In this document: positions 27,444 to 35,068 of the stretch, one piece after another | Layout of the letters: every line of letters starts with the position of its first letter | Numbering within the stretch: position 1 is the stretch's first letter | Source of the DNA: Bacillus haynesii | GTDB lineage: Bacteria; Bacillota; Bacilli; Bacillales; Bacillaceae | DNA length: 64,000 nucleotides | Direction: 5' to 3' | Assembly (NCBI RefSeq): GCF_001969855.1 | Contig: NZ_MRBL01000018.1 | Span: 1-64,000, forward strand | The notes under the pieces: model-generated | Told to the model about the DNA's origin: nothing | What the model saw: only the letters and a program-made list of their open reading frames with translations | The model's database searches: none | Position numbers and translations under genes: made by a program

Positions 27444-27555
27444 GTTGTTCACCTCTTGTTTCCCCCTCGTTCATCCTGCTTCAATCATACAAATTTTTGG
27501 CTGATCCTACAACAAACAGGCATATCCGACAGCTTCCGGGGTTCACAAGAGCCCC

Positions 27556-27587
27556 GAAAAAAAACTTCCCTACAAACAGAGAAGTTT
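27556..27587 (-). terminator. Terminator between yshB and polX
   Basis: AAAACTTCTCTG...AGGGAAGTTTTTTTT just past the yshB stop, in front of polX. Confidence 0.65.
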
Positions 27588-28124
27588 TTACAAAGATCCG
27601 TACTGATGCAGCAGATTGTTTAACATGTTTGATAAAAACGGTGTTTTATGAATGATCAAATCAGCCATGACTGAACCGGCCATCATGTTTTGCAGGACAT
27701 CAATCGGCAGAAGCGTTCCGATGAACAGAACGACAAACACGAACAGATAGATTTCCGCAAAACCGAGCACGGCTCCGAGTATTTGGTTGATCTGTTTGAG
27801 AACCGGTATGCTTGCAATGGCATCCAGAAACGATGCGGCAATTCTCAAAAGGATCATCGTCAGGATAAAGAGAATCAAAAACGCAATCATATTGTAATAA
27901 GCGCCTTCAAGGCTTCCGTTTACAAACGCCAGCGCAGCCTGGCCGCCCGTAAAGTCGGGAGACGGAATCCAGCCGAGCTTAGGCGCAAGGTCGCCGTAAT
28001 AGGTTGCGGCCACAGCGATCGCTGCGATAAACGTAACCAAACGGATAAACTGGCGGATAAACCCTCTTTTGAGTCCAATAAACAAACCGGACAAAAGCAA
28101 AATGATAATGATGATATCTAACAT
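27588..28124 (-). CDS. yshB: YshB, CvpA-family membrane protein
   Basis: A 178-residue protein with four membrane helices and the CvpA signature GLKRGFIRQFIRLVTFI near the start. In other bacteria CvpA is linked to colicin V secretion and envelope stress; its role in Bacillus is unknown. The ATG at 28122-28124 (MLDIIII) is chosen; the open frame extends four codons further from a TTG. It overlaps or abuts the zapA stop, so translation may be coupled. Confidence 0.88.
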   Translation of the reverse strand: MLDIIIIILLLSGLFIGLKRGFIRQFIRLVTFIAAIAVAATYYGDLAPKLGWIPSPDFTGGQAALAFVNGSLEGAYYNMIAFLILFILTMILLRIAASFLDAIASIPVLKQINQILGAVLGFAEIYLFVFVVLFIGTLLPIDVLQNMMAGSVMADLIIHKTPFLSNMLNNLLHQYGSL

Positions 28125-28132
28125 CGTGATGT

Positions 28133-28390
28133 TCAATCCTTTTCTTTAATTTGTCCTTTTAATCTCTCAAGCTCTTCCTTCAGCTTCAAATAATCGTGAA
28201 CCACATTTACAGCCGTCAAAACGGCCAGTTTATTTATATCAAGATACGGATTTTTTTCGTTGATTTCTCTCATTTTATCATCCACAATCGAGGCAACGTG
28301 CCTCATATGGCTCTTGCTCTCATCGCCGATAATTGTGAATTGCTGACCGTAGATGTCAACTATTGTTTTCGTTTTTTGACCATCAGACAA
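28133..28390 (-). CDS. zapA: Cell division protein ZapA
   Basis: An 85-residue FtsZ-ring cross-linker. The N-terminal [18 protein letters not shown] is the ZapA domain start, and [35 protein letters not shown] leads into the C-terminal coiled coil. It is first in the zapA-yshB-polX-mutSB-yshE run, divergent from rnhC. Confidence 0.93.
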   Translation of the reverse strand: MSDGQKTKTIVDIYGQQFTIIGDESKSHMRHVASIVDDKMREINEKNPYLDINKLAVLTAVNVVHDYLKLKEELERLKGQIKEKD

Positions 28391-28541
28391 CGTTTCTCCT
28401 CCATTCCAATTATGCGAGAATCCTAGTCTATATCATAACATGTTTACAGATTGAATGGAAAGACGAGCCCTCCGCTGTTATGATACACTTATAAAAACAA
28501 TGATTTAGCGTGTTTAAGCAGCTAATAAAGGAGATTAAAAT

Positions 28542-29483
28542 GTGTCACATTCTGTTTTAAAAGTTCCCCCGTCTGTTATTGAACGGATGCAAAGCCACTA
28601 CGGGCCTCACATGACTTCACTCTCGGTGCAGGGCGCAGTTTTCCAGGCCAAACCCCAAGGGTGCACCATTACAGCATACCGGTCGGGAAAGGTGCTGTTC
28701 CAAGGAAAAAACGCGGAAAAGGAAGCGGAGCGCTGGGCGGCGGATACTGAAACACCGGCTGCCAAAAAGCCCGCATCCAAAAAAAGCATCCCGTCCGTCT
28801 ATCAGCCGCCTGAAGGCATCGGTTCCATGTCTGTGATCGGCTCTGATGAAGTCGGGACAGGCGATTATTTCGGCCCGATCACCGTCGCGTGCGTATACGC
28901 TGACAAAACAAAGCTGCCGCTGTTAAAGGAACTCGGTGTTAAAGATTCGAAAAACTTAAAAGATCCGCAAATCGTTCAGATCGCGCGCGACTTAATCAAG
29001 ACAGTCCCTTACAGCCTGCTCGTCTTGAGAAACGAAAAGTATAATGAAATGCAGGAAAAAGGGATGAGCCAGGGAAAAATGAAGGCCCTTCTCCACAACC
29101 AGGCGATCGGCAACCTTCTCAAAAAATTGGACGGAACCCGGCCCGAAGCGATTTTAATCGATCAGTTCGCCGAACCGGCCGTTTACTTCAAGCATCTGGC
29201 AGGCAAAACCGCCGTCAAAGAACGTACATATTTCAGCACAAAAGCGGAAGGCATCCATCTTTCAGTTGCAGCGGCTTCGATCATCGCACGCTATTCATTT
29301 TTAACGGAAATGGATAAGCTGTCAAAACAAGCCGGCATTACGCTCCCGAAAGGAGCGGGCCCGCTCGTCGATGAAGCCGGCGCCAAGCTGATCAAGAAAC
29401 ACGGCGAAGGCGCATTGCGGGTATTCACAAAGCGGCATTTTGCCAATACGCAGAAAGCGAAGCGGATTGCGTCGAAACGGTAA
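28542..29483 (+). CDS. rnhC: Ribonuclease HIII
   Basis: A 313-residue enzyme removing RNA from RNA-DNA hybrids. The N-terminal TBP-like substrate-binding domain is about 1-90. The catalytic domain opens GSDEVGTGDYFGP, where Asp and Glu bind metal, and includes KDSKNLKD, LIDQFAEP and VAAASIIARY. Start is GTG at 28542-28544 with AAAGGAG upstream. Length equals that of B. subtilis RnhC. It ends next to the accessory island. Confidence 0.96.
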   Translation: MSHSVLKVPPSVIERMQSHYGPHMTSLSVQGAVFQAKPQGCTITAYRSGKVLFQGKNAEKEAERWAADTETPAAKKPASKKSIPSVYQPPEGIGSMSVIGSDEVGTGDYFGPITVACVYADKTKLPLLKELGVKDSKNLKDPQIVQIARDLIKTVPYSLLVLRNEKYNEMQEKGMSQGKMKALLHNQAIGNLLKKLDGTRPEAILIDQFAEPAVYFKHLAGKTAVKERTYFSTKAEGIHLSVAAASIIARYSFLTEMDKLSKQAGITLPKGAGPLVDEAGAKLIKKHGEGALRVFTKRHFANTQKAKRIASKR

Positions 29484-29817
29484 GCGGTGCGGACTAGGCT
29501 GGATAAGCGGGTCCGTTGCAACTGAACCCGCATATTCCACCAGAATATTAACAATAAACGGAAAATAAGGATTGAAAATTCAAATTAATTGTAGTATATT
29601 AAACAAACTTAGAATTGAAGCCCCTTATACAGGGGCTTTAATTGTTCCAACAGAGGCAAAGCGATATCAAGCGCTAGGCTGAATTGCTTCATGATATTGT
29701 CTTTTAATATGGCCCATATTCAATTATCTCAATTTTCAGCTTACTGCACACCAGATGTCTTTTGAATGTGTACTCCTTTGTTTCTGGATACTTCTAAGAT
29801 ATAAGGCGGGGATTTGG
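29484..29817 (+). other. Gap between rnhC and a small membrane gene; one terminator
   Basis: The only clear element is an inverted repeat at 29613-29644 (AAGCCCCT-TATAC-AGGGGCTT, then TAATT), which should end rnhC transcription. No other RNA gene or coding sequence is convincing. Confidence 0.6.
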
Positions 29818-30024
29818 ATGAAGAAATCAAGTTCATTTGGCATTCTTTTAATTATTTCAGCTCTCATAATATCAATGTATTTTATGTTAAATACAAAGGC
29901 TTTGATACCTTCAGGATATGACTTAGCCATTCATGGAATCGTGATTTCAAGAACTTTAATGATTGTGTTCACTTTGTACTTACTTTCTAAATTGGGATAT
30001 TTTCTTCTAAATAAAAAAGATTAG
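29818..30024 (+). CDS. 68-residue two-helix membrane protein
   Basis: The ATG at 29818 is preferred over an upstream in-frame start because AAGGCGGGG lies just before it. The product starts MKKSSSFGILLIISALI and has a first helix, a short loop (NTKALIPSGYDLAIHG) and a second helix, ending YFLLNKKD. No family is recognised. A good terminator follows at 30012-30045. It is AT-rich like the neighbouring island. Confidence 0.6.
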   Translation: MKKSSSFGILLIISALIISMYFMLNTKALIPSGYDLAIHGIVISRTLMIVFTLYLLSKLGYFLLNKKD

Positions 30025-30045
30025 CTTAATCGAGCTAATCTTTAA
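30012..30045 (+). terminator. Terminator of the 68-residue membrane protein gene
   Basis: AAAGATTAGCT-TAATCG-AGCTAATCTTT followed by an AT-rich tract, overlapping the stop codon. Confidence 0.8.
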
Positions 30046-30227
30046 TATATTTTACACCTTTTTTCAAGCAAACTGAAATTCAGACACCCTGCTGAATTTT
30101 GACCGGCTGTGAAATGTTTGAACCTTCTCTTCTTTATATGGCGAAATCATAGACCTCTATGGATGACTATTGCGAATATCTCCGCATTCCTTCTCATACA
30201 AATCGACAGACTCAGAAAGGAGTCACC

Positions 30228-30948
30228 ATGTCAAAAATAAAATGGATCATCACGCTCTCCATATGCGCAGCTCTGGCATTTTCTCTCTTTATTTTCTTCA
30301 ACAAGGCGAACTTTACAGAGGCCAGCGAAAATAAAGAAACCGGGCTTTTCTTTGCCCGAAACTACATCAGCTATATGATGGAAGACGAGACGATGTCGTT
30401 TAACATTTTCGGCCTGCAAAAAGCAAACGCCGGCGTTCCGCTAAGCGGTGAGACGGTTACGTCGCTCGCTTTTGATAACAATCATATACAAATCAGCGAT
30501 TACAAGGTTGAAACAGGGATTCGCCATAAAGGCTATACGCTCGTCAACATCATCGTAGATGTCCGGGTCTCAAGCGATAAACCGGAAAAAGCGGATCAGC
30601 TGCTGATATCTTTTAACGGACGTGTAGAGAAGCATTTCAAATCGGAAAGATCACCCTTCAAAACCATCACAATGTTCGAAGCGGCGATCTGTCGCCTGCC
30701 GGTCAATATACTGCAGGATATCCAAAACCGTCCTTGGACGTTCGGCTGAAAAACAATCTCGCAAAAGATATTTCCCTTGAAAAGATCACCGATCTAAACG
30801 GCGTCATGGCGTATACATTTGACAAGGGGACCGCCATTCAAGCGAAACAAAGCAAACACATCGTCGTCCCGTCTTTTCATATGACAGGCGAATATGATTT
30901 TTATACGGTCACCCCTGTTTTACGTTATACTGCAGCAGGGAAGCGGAA
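30228..30948 (+). pseudogene. Exported/membrane-anchored protein gene, frameshifted and truncated by the island
   Basis: It starts at ATG 30228 behind GAAAGGAG. A signal/anchor helix (IKWIITLSICAALAFSLFIFF) is followed by an extracytoplasmic domain rich in beta strands. The first frame runs to a stop at about 30747. Sensible protein continues in another frame with YPKPSLDVRLKNNLAKDISL and KHIVVPSFHMTGEYDFYTV, so a frameshift lies at about 30650-30735. The second frame is then cut at 30949, where the pheT repeat begins, and its last codons are read from that repeat. The original 3' end is missing. I do not recognise the family. The reading suggests an existing gene damaged when the bacteriocin island arrived. 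Confidence 0.75.
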
Positions 30949-31015
30949 TCAATACAGCCTGATACGTATCTTCAAGTGCCTTCAGCACTTGGTCGTGAAC
31001 TTTTGTCACTTCTTC
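30949..31015. repeat. Left copy of 67-bp direct repeat (pheT 3' end)
   Basis: Identical to 35077-35143 except for one base (30971 T against 35099 C). It corresponds to about the last 22 codons of pheT, up to but not including the final two codons. Same orientation as the right copy. Confidence 0.95.
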
Positions 31016-31330
31016 CTTGGCTAGGATTTTAATATGCGGGCTATAAATGCCTTTTTCCAGAATTCTTGAGAATTGAGTCATGAATTTCGTTCTATACAGA
31101 GGAGATATCGCCCCCCCTAACAAGACTATATTAAACTACTAACATTCTATCTAAACACAGTATATTCGATATATTCAACCAATAAAAATAAGAAAATGAG
31201 ATTGTAATTCCTTTCTAAAAAGAAACTTTTGATTTATATATCAATAAAAATAGAATAGATAATTCGTTCTATTTACTAAAATAACCATAAGTGTAATAAT
31301 AGCCCTACAAGAGACAAAGGGGGTGAAAAT
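31016..31330 (+). other. Leader region of the bacteriocin cluster
   Basis: AT-rich and without a convincing gene. A minus-strand open frame here is a chimera reading into the pheT repeat. Near the right end lie an inverted repeat AATAGAA/TTCTATT (31249-31273) and a possible sigma-A promoter TTTACT-N16-TAATAA (about 31272-31299) in front of the precursor gene. Confidence 0.5.
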
Positions 31331-31630
31331 ATGACAATTTCTAAAAAACAACGCATCAACGCTTCTTTAGCCTTAGGTCTACTTTTTACACTTACATTTT
31401 TCACAATGTTATACGCAACAACAGCACCAGTTTTACCGATTGCAGACCTAGCAGCAACCTATCCTCAGATTCCGGGATGGGCTCTTACTTCAATTAGTGC
31501 CATCTTAAATGCTGCTGGCACTGTTGGAGCAATTGCAGCGGTTCTAGGGACTTTTGGACTCGGAGCGATTGCATCCCTAGTTTTTTCCTATGCAAAAAAA
31601 TACGGAATTAGATATGCTATCGCTTACTAA
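31331..31630 (+). CDS. Circular (head-to-tail) bacteriocin precursor, AS-48/circularin-like
   Basis: A 99-residue precursor with an AAAGGGGGTG ribosome site. Residues 1-39 form a leader: a basic start MTISKKQRIN and a hydrophobic helix, ending in VLPIAD. Residues 40-99 are a 60-residue core, LAATYPQIPGW to KKYGIRYAIAY. It has no cysteines, very high Ala/Ile/Gly/Leu content, a basic C-terminal helix and an aromatic last residue. The leader end matches the AS-48 leader end LPIAH, and the RYAIAY tail resembles circularin A (RAIAY). Head-to-tail joining of Leu40 and Tyr99 is inferred. The downstream genes are those expected for this class. Target range is unknown. Confidence 0.88.
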   Translation: MTISKKQRINASLALGLLFTLTFFTMLYATTAPVLPIADLAATYPQIPGWALTSISAILNAAGTVGAIAAVLGTFGLGAIASLVFSYAKKYGIRYAIAY

Positions 31631-31643
31631 TAAGTTTTAATTT

Positions 31644-31676
31644 AGGAAAGGGTATTATTTAAAATGCCCTTTCCTC
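31644..31676 (+). terminator. Intra-operon hairpin after the precursor gene
   Basis: GGAAAGGGTAT-TATTTAAA-ATGCCCTTTCC, an 11-bp stem with one G-U pair but no proper U tract. It probably attenuates or stabilises, so the precursor is made in excess over the transport genes. Confidence 0.6.
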
Positions 31677-31701
31677 CACATTTAAGTCAGGATGGTTTTC
31701 A

Positions 31702-33144
31702 ATGAATAATAAATACTTAATTTATTCAAAAATTCTTTTAACCAACGACATTCGAAAATTTAATACTAAAAGCAAATGGCTTGCATTATTCGTATTGATA
31801 TTGTCATTCGTTGTTTTCCCTTTAATAATTGGCAGCTTTGCTGGGTACATCATTAAAAATCTAGTCATCATTCATCTTTCTTTTTTTCTGTTTATCCTTA
31901 CTGTAAATATTGATAAAAGTATTTTCAGAGTTATGTTTTCCTCTGACAAAAAACAAATGGCCATTCTGGGAATCAAATTGGATCAATTTATATTAGGAAA
32001 AGATATTAGTAAATTTTATAGTTCATTTTTATCTTTAATATCTTTTTATGTTGGTTCATCGATTGTATATTATCTCATTCATCAGTCTTTGGAAGAAATC
32101 TTCGCGATTGCTGTGATTGGTTTATTGTCCGCTATACTAGGATATTTGCTTAGACTTCATTTTATAAGGCTATTAGTATTGCCTAAATTCATAAATGTCT
32201 CAAGCATTATTGGCTTTTTCACAAATGGAATTTTAATTCTTTGGATCTTTTTTATACTCAAATATAATTTGTTATTTCTAAACATCAATAATATGCGAAT
32301 TTTTTCAATATCTATACCAATAATGGTATCTTTAACAATCCTGTTAATTATAGTGTGGTATAAAAGTTTAAGAAACCTTTCCATTTTTAATGATCATTTA
32401 AATAGCAAGACTGATACAAATTTGAAGAAGTCTAGAGAGAGCAGAAGCCTTCTATATTACGAGCTGATCCTTCTATATAGGAACCCGCCTGTAAGGTGGT
32501 CGGTTTTATTATTTATTTTAAGTTTATCAGCAGGTTTACTAACAATCATTTTGTATGGTTTTAACACTGATCGATTTGCAGACACTGGAATTTCCAACGA
32601 ATTCAGCTTTATGTTCAGCGTGCTGTTCCCGTTAGTCTTTATCTCTATCATGATTCAATCATTGGTTTCTTTTGATATTGATGGTCTTATTATACCTTTG
32701 AATCAGCACAAGCCAAACTTTATTAAAAACAAAATAAAAGCAAAAACCAAAATCTCTGTCTTAGCACATGTGTTATTTGTTTTAATCTATGCTGCGATTT
32801 CAAATTTTTATATAAAACCGGATCATTTTATTGCATTATCCATTATCTTATTGATGATAGCTGTTACTTTGGGGTTAAGCTGTCTCACTTCAACTATATT
32901 GTTTCCATATTTTAAATGGGATTACATTTATCAAGTTCCCAGTACTTTAAGCAAAATCTTTCTTAATTTAGTATTTGGATTACTAATAGGGTTAGCCATT
33001 GTTTCAACTTACAACAAAGTTTTGTATGTTGTTATTTTTATCACTTTGTTATGTATCATAACGCTGCTGCACTCCATAAACAAGCAAATATGGAAATCAA
33101 CAATCAACAAAAATTACATATCAATAAAATCTTTATTCGAGTGA
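31702..33144 (+). CDS. Large polytopic membrane protein of the circular bacteriocin cluster
   Basis: A 480-residue protein with about ten to twelve hydrophobic helices and a charged loop near 230-255 (NSKTDTNLKKSRESRS). It has no ATPase or protease motif. Circular bacteriocin clusters contain a large membrane protein of this type (As-48B/CclB-like) next to the precursor gene, implicated in maturation and export. ABC-permease-like function with the next gene's ATPase is also possible. The stop codon is eight bases from the ATPase start. Strongly AT-rich, unlike the flanking backbone. Confidence 0.75.
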   Translation: MNNKYLIYSKILLTNDIRKFNTKSKWLALFVLILSFVVFPLIIGSFAGYIIKNLVIIHLSFFLFILTVNIDKSIFRVMFSSDKKQMAILGIKLDQFILGKDISKFYSSFLSLISFYVGSSIVYYLIHQSLEEIFAIAVIGLLSAILGYLLRLHFIRLLVLPKFINVSSIIGFFTNGILILWIFFILKYNLLFLNINNMRIFSISIPIMVSLTILLIIVWYKSLRNLSIFNDHLNSKTDTNLKKSRESRSLLYYELILLYRNPPVRWSVLLFILSLSAGLLTIILYGFNTDRFADTGISNEFSFMFSVLFPLVFISIMIQSLVSFDIDGLIIPLNQHKPNFIKNKIKAKTKISVLAHVLFVLIYAAISNFYIKPDHFIALSIILLMIAVTLGLSCLTSTILFPYFKWDYIYQVPSTLSKIFLNLVFGLLIGLAIVSTYNKVLYVVIFITLLCIITLLHSINKQIWKSTINKNYISIKSLFE

Positions 33145-33152
33145 GTGATTAT

Positions 33153-33845
33153 ATGCTTAAACTGCAAAATATATCAAAAGAATATCCTCAATCCAATTTT
33201 AGCATGAAGAATTTAGAATTCGCTTGCGGGCGAAATCAGATTATTGGATTGCTCGGTAAAAACGGAGCAGGAAAAACGACCCTATTAGAAATTATTGCAG
33301 GCCTCATTCCTCCGGATAGCGGTGAGGTAGTCGTTGATGGACATCTTACCAATTATTTAGAGAAAATCGGATACCTAGAAGACGATCCAAAATTATTTGA
33401 GAATTTAACGTGTTATGAATTAATCAAGTACCAATCTTTATTAATTGAAAAACCATTATCCCAAGAACAAATCATTGAAACCTTAGACATGTTCAGTCTA
33501 AAAGAACAAAAAGACCAAATGGCATCTTCGCTATCAAGAGGAATGCGTCAAAGAATGTCTTTTATTCTTTCCACTTTGCATCAACCTGATGTTATCTTGC
33601 TTGATGAGCCTTTTACAGGACTTGATCCAAAAAACATGGCGGATATGAAAAAGATTTTAATTAATATTAGAAATCAAAATAGAATTATTATTTTATCCAC
33701 GCATATCTTACAGTTTGCAGCAGATCTTTGTGATGAGATATTATTTATTAATAACGGAAATATTATCCACACTGAAAAAAAATTAGCCGGGGAGACATTT
33801 AATGAAGCCAGCCTTGAAAAAAAATTCCTTGAATACCTATGCTAA
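33153..33845 (+). CDS. ABC transporter ATP-binding protein (bacteriocin export/immunity)
   Basis: A 230-residue ATPase. The start is set at MLKLQNISKEY (33153); the open frame extends 34 codons further into the upstream gene. Walker A is GKNGAGKT (35-42), the signature is SLSRGMRQRM, Walker B is VILLDEPF, and the switch His is in STH. All catalytic motifs are intact. It should energise the membrane proteins beside it. It overlaps the SpoIIM-like gene by 44 bases, so the two are translated together. Confidence 0.9.
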   Translation: MLKLQNISKEYPQSNFSMKNLEFACGRNQIIGLLGKNGAGKTTLLEIIAGLIPPDSGEVVVDGHLTNYLEKIGYLEDDPKLFENLTCYELIKYQSLLIEKPLSQEQIIETLDMFSLKEQKDQMASSLSRGMRQRMSFILSTLHQPDVILLDEPFTGLDPKNMADMKKILINIRNQNRIIILSTHILQFAADLCDEILFINNGNIIHTEKKLAGETFNEASLEKKFLEYLC

Positions 33846-34338
33846 ATACTCTATTTTGTTCATTATTATTTTTGGTTTCGGTTTTTCTCTTAGCTTTTTT
33901 GTATTTCAAGAAATACACGAGACTTACTATGATAGCTTTAAAATATCCAACGCTTTAGAGATTTTTACAAATAACTTAATTGTAGGACTAACTATTTTCT
34001 TTCTTGGATTAATCAGTGTTGGTTTCCTATCTAGTGTAGTAGTGTTTTTAAACGGTTATTTCTCAGGGGCAATTTTCTTTTCATATGAGAAGTCTTTAGG
34101 TTTTTGGAAATCACTACAATATCTCTTATTTCACGGCCCCTTTGAAATCCTTGCCCTTCTTGCTTTTTATGTAATATCTCTTGATATTTCTTCCCGTTTT
34201 TTAAGATTTCTAAAAAAGTCTGAAATAAACCTAATGATTAAGCCGAAAGTAAAAGAGTACACAATAATAATGATAAGTGCAGTAGGCCTTCTAATCTTAG
34301 CATCTATTGTCGAATACTACGTAATATTACTAAAATAA
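33802..34338 (+). CDS. SpoIIM/DUF95-family membrane protein
   Basis: A 178-residue protein with about five helices. The family signature is present as a conserved NG-containing helix (VVFLNGYFSGAIFF) followed by LLFHGPFEILALLAF, i.e. the HGxxE motif of SpoIIM/DUF95. A DUF95 protein is a hallmark of circular bacteriocin clusters (As-48C, CclC, UblC), needed for production and often contributing to immunity. The start has a GGGGAG box within the ATPase gene. Confidence 0.88.
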   Translation: MKPALKKNSLNTYAKYSILFIIIFGFGFSLSFFVFQEIHETYYDSFKISNALEIFTNNLIVGLTIFFLGLISVGFLSSVVVFLNGYFSGAIFFSYEKSLGFWKSLQYLLFHGPFEILALLAFYVISLDISSRFLRFLKKSEINLMIKPKVKEYTIIMISAVGLLILASIVEYYVILLK

Positions 34339-34348
34339 GGAGTTCAAT

Positions 34349-34897
34349 ATGAAGAAGACTAAATTCAACTTAATATGTATTTGTCTATTATCTGGAGCTG
34401 CAGCCTTATGTGTTTCCATTTTAAAAATGAATGAGATCGATGCTAGCTTACATGAATTAAACGAAGATGAATATGGAAATCTTATTACTATCAGTAAATG
34501 GATTGGCATTACAATAGCAGTAATTGGCGAAGCGATAAAACCCCTTCTTGAGCTTTTATTTTTCACTTTAATCATTTGGCTCGCTATTATGATTTTTGGA
34601 GCAAAGGATTCCTTTAAAAACATTTTTTCAAAAGGTGTTCTTTCCTACTATTTCAATCTTGTAGGCAGTGTCTTAGTTATTGTCTTTTATCTATTTGGCT
34701 TAAAAGATACTGAAAGTCTTTTTTCTATTCCTTTTTTAAGAAATTTAAACATTTTTTCTTTAATTTCGTTATTTTTTTGGTGCTATTTATGTCTAGAAAA
34801 GAAAGAAAACTCACTAAAAATTAAATACTCTTTTTCTTTTTTCATATTGTTTTTATTTTCTATTGCCATATCTATTTTCTCCGATATTCTTGCATAG
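34349..34897 (+). CDS. Polytopic membrane protein, last gene of the bacteriocin cluster
   Basis: A 182-residue protein with about five helices and a good AAGGAG box ten bases past the SpoIIM-like stop codon. It begins MKKTKFNLICICLLSGAA, has an acidic segment (HELNEDEYGN) between helices one and two, and ends IAISIFSDILA. I do not recognise a family with confidence. Position suggests a second transporter component or an immunity protein, because the small cationic immunity peptide usual in AS-48 clusters is not present. Confidence 0.7.
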   Translation: MKKTKFNLICICLLSGAAALCVSILKMNEIDASLHELNEDEYGNLITISKWIGITIAVIGEAIKPLLELLFFTLIIWLAIMIFGAKDSFKNIFSKGVLSYYFNLVGSVLVIVFYLFGLKDTESLFSIPFLRNLNIFSLISLFFWCYLCLEKKENSLKIKYSFSFFILFLFSIAISIFSDILA

Positions 34898-35029
34898 ATT
34901 ACCTTCGTATAGACTCATTAAATAACATATGAGAATTCGATACAACTTAATTTAAAATATTTTACATAAATATTCTTGCCATCCTAAAATAATTAAAACT
35001 TACAATAGGCCGACAATTTTTCCAATGCA

Positions 35030-35068
35030 AAAAAACCGGTTCCCGAATGATCGGGGACCGGTTTTTCT
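35030..35068 (-). terminator. Terminator of pheST
   Basis: AAAAACCGGTCCCC-GATCATTC-GGGAACCGGTTTTTTTG on the minus strand, just after the pheT stop codon. The arms are flanked by A and T runs, so it can also stop plus-strand transcripts from the island. Confidence 0.85.

Noticed and set aside
30920-31123. 67-codon minus-strand frame ending in pheT-like residues
   Set aside because: A chimera produced by the pheT repeat joined to leader DNA; no ribosome site and no terminator.
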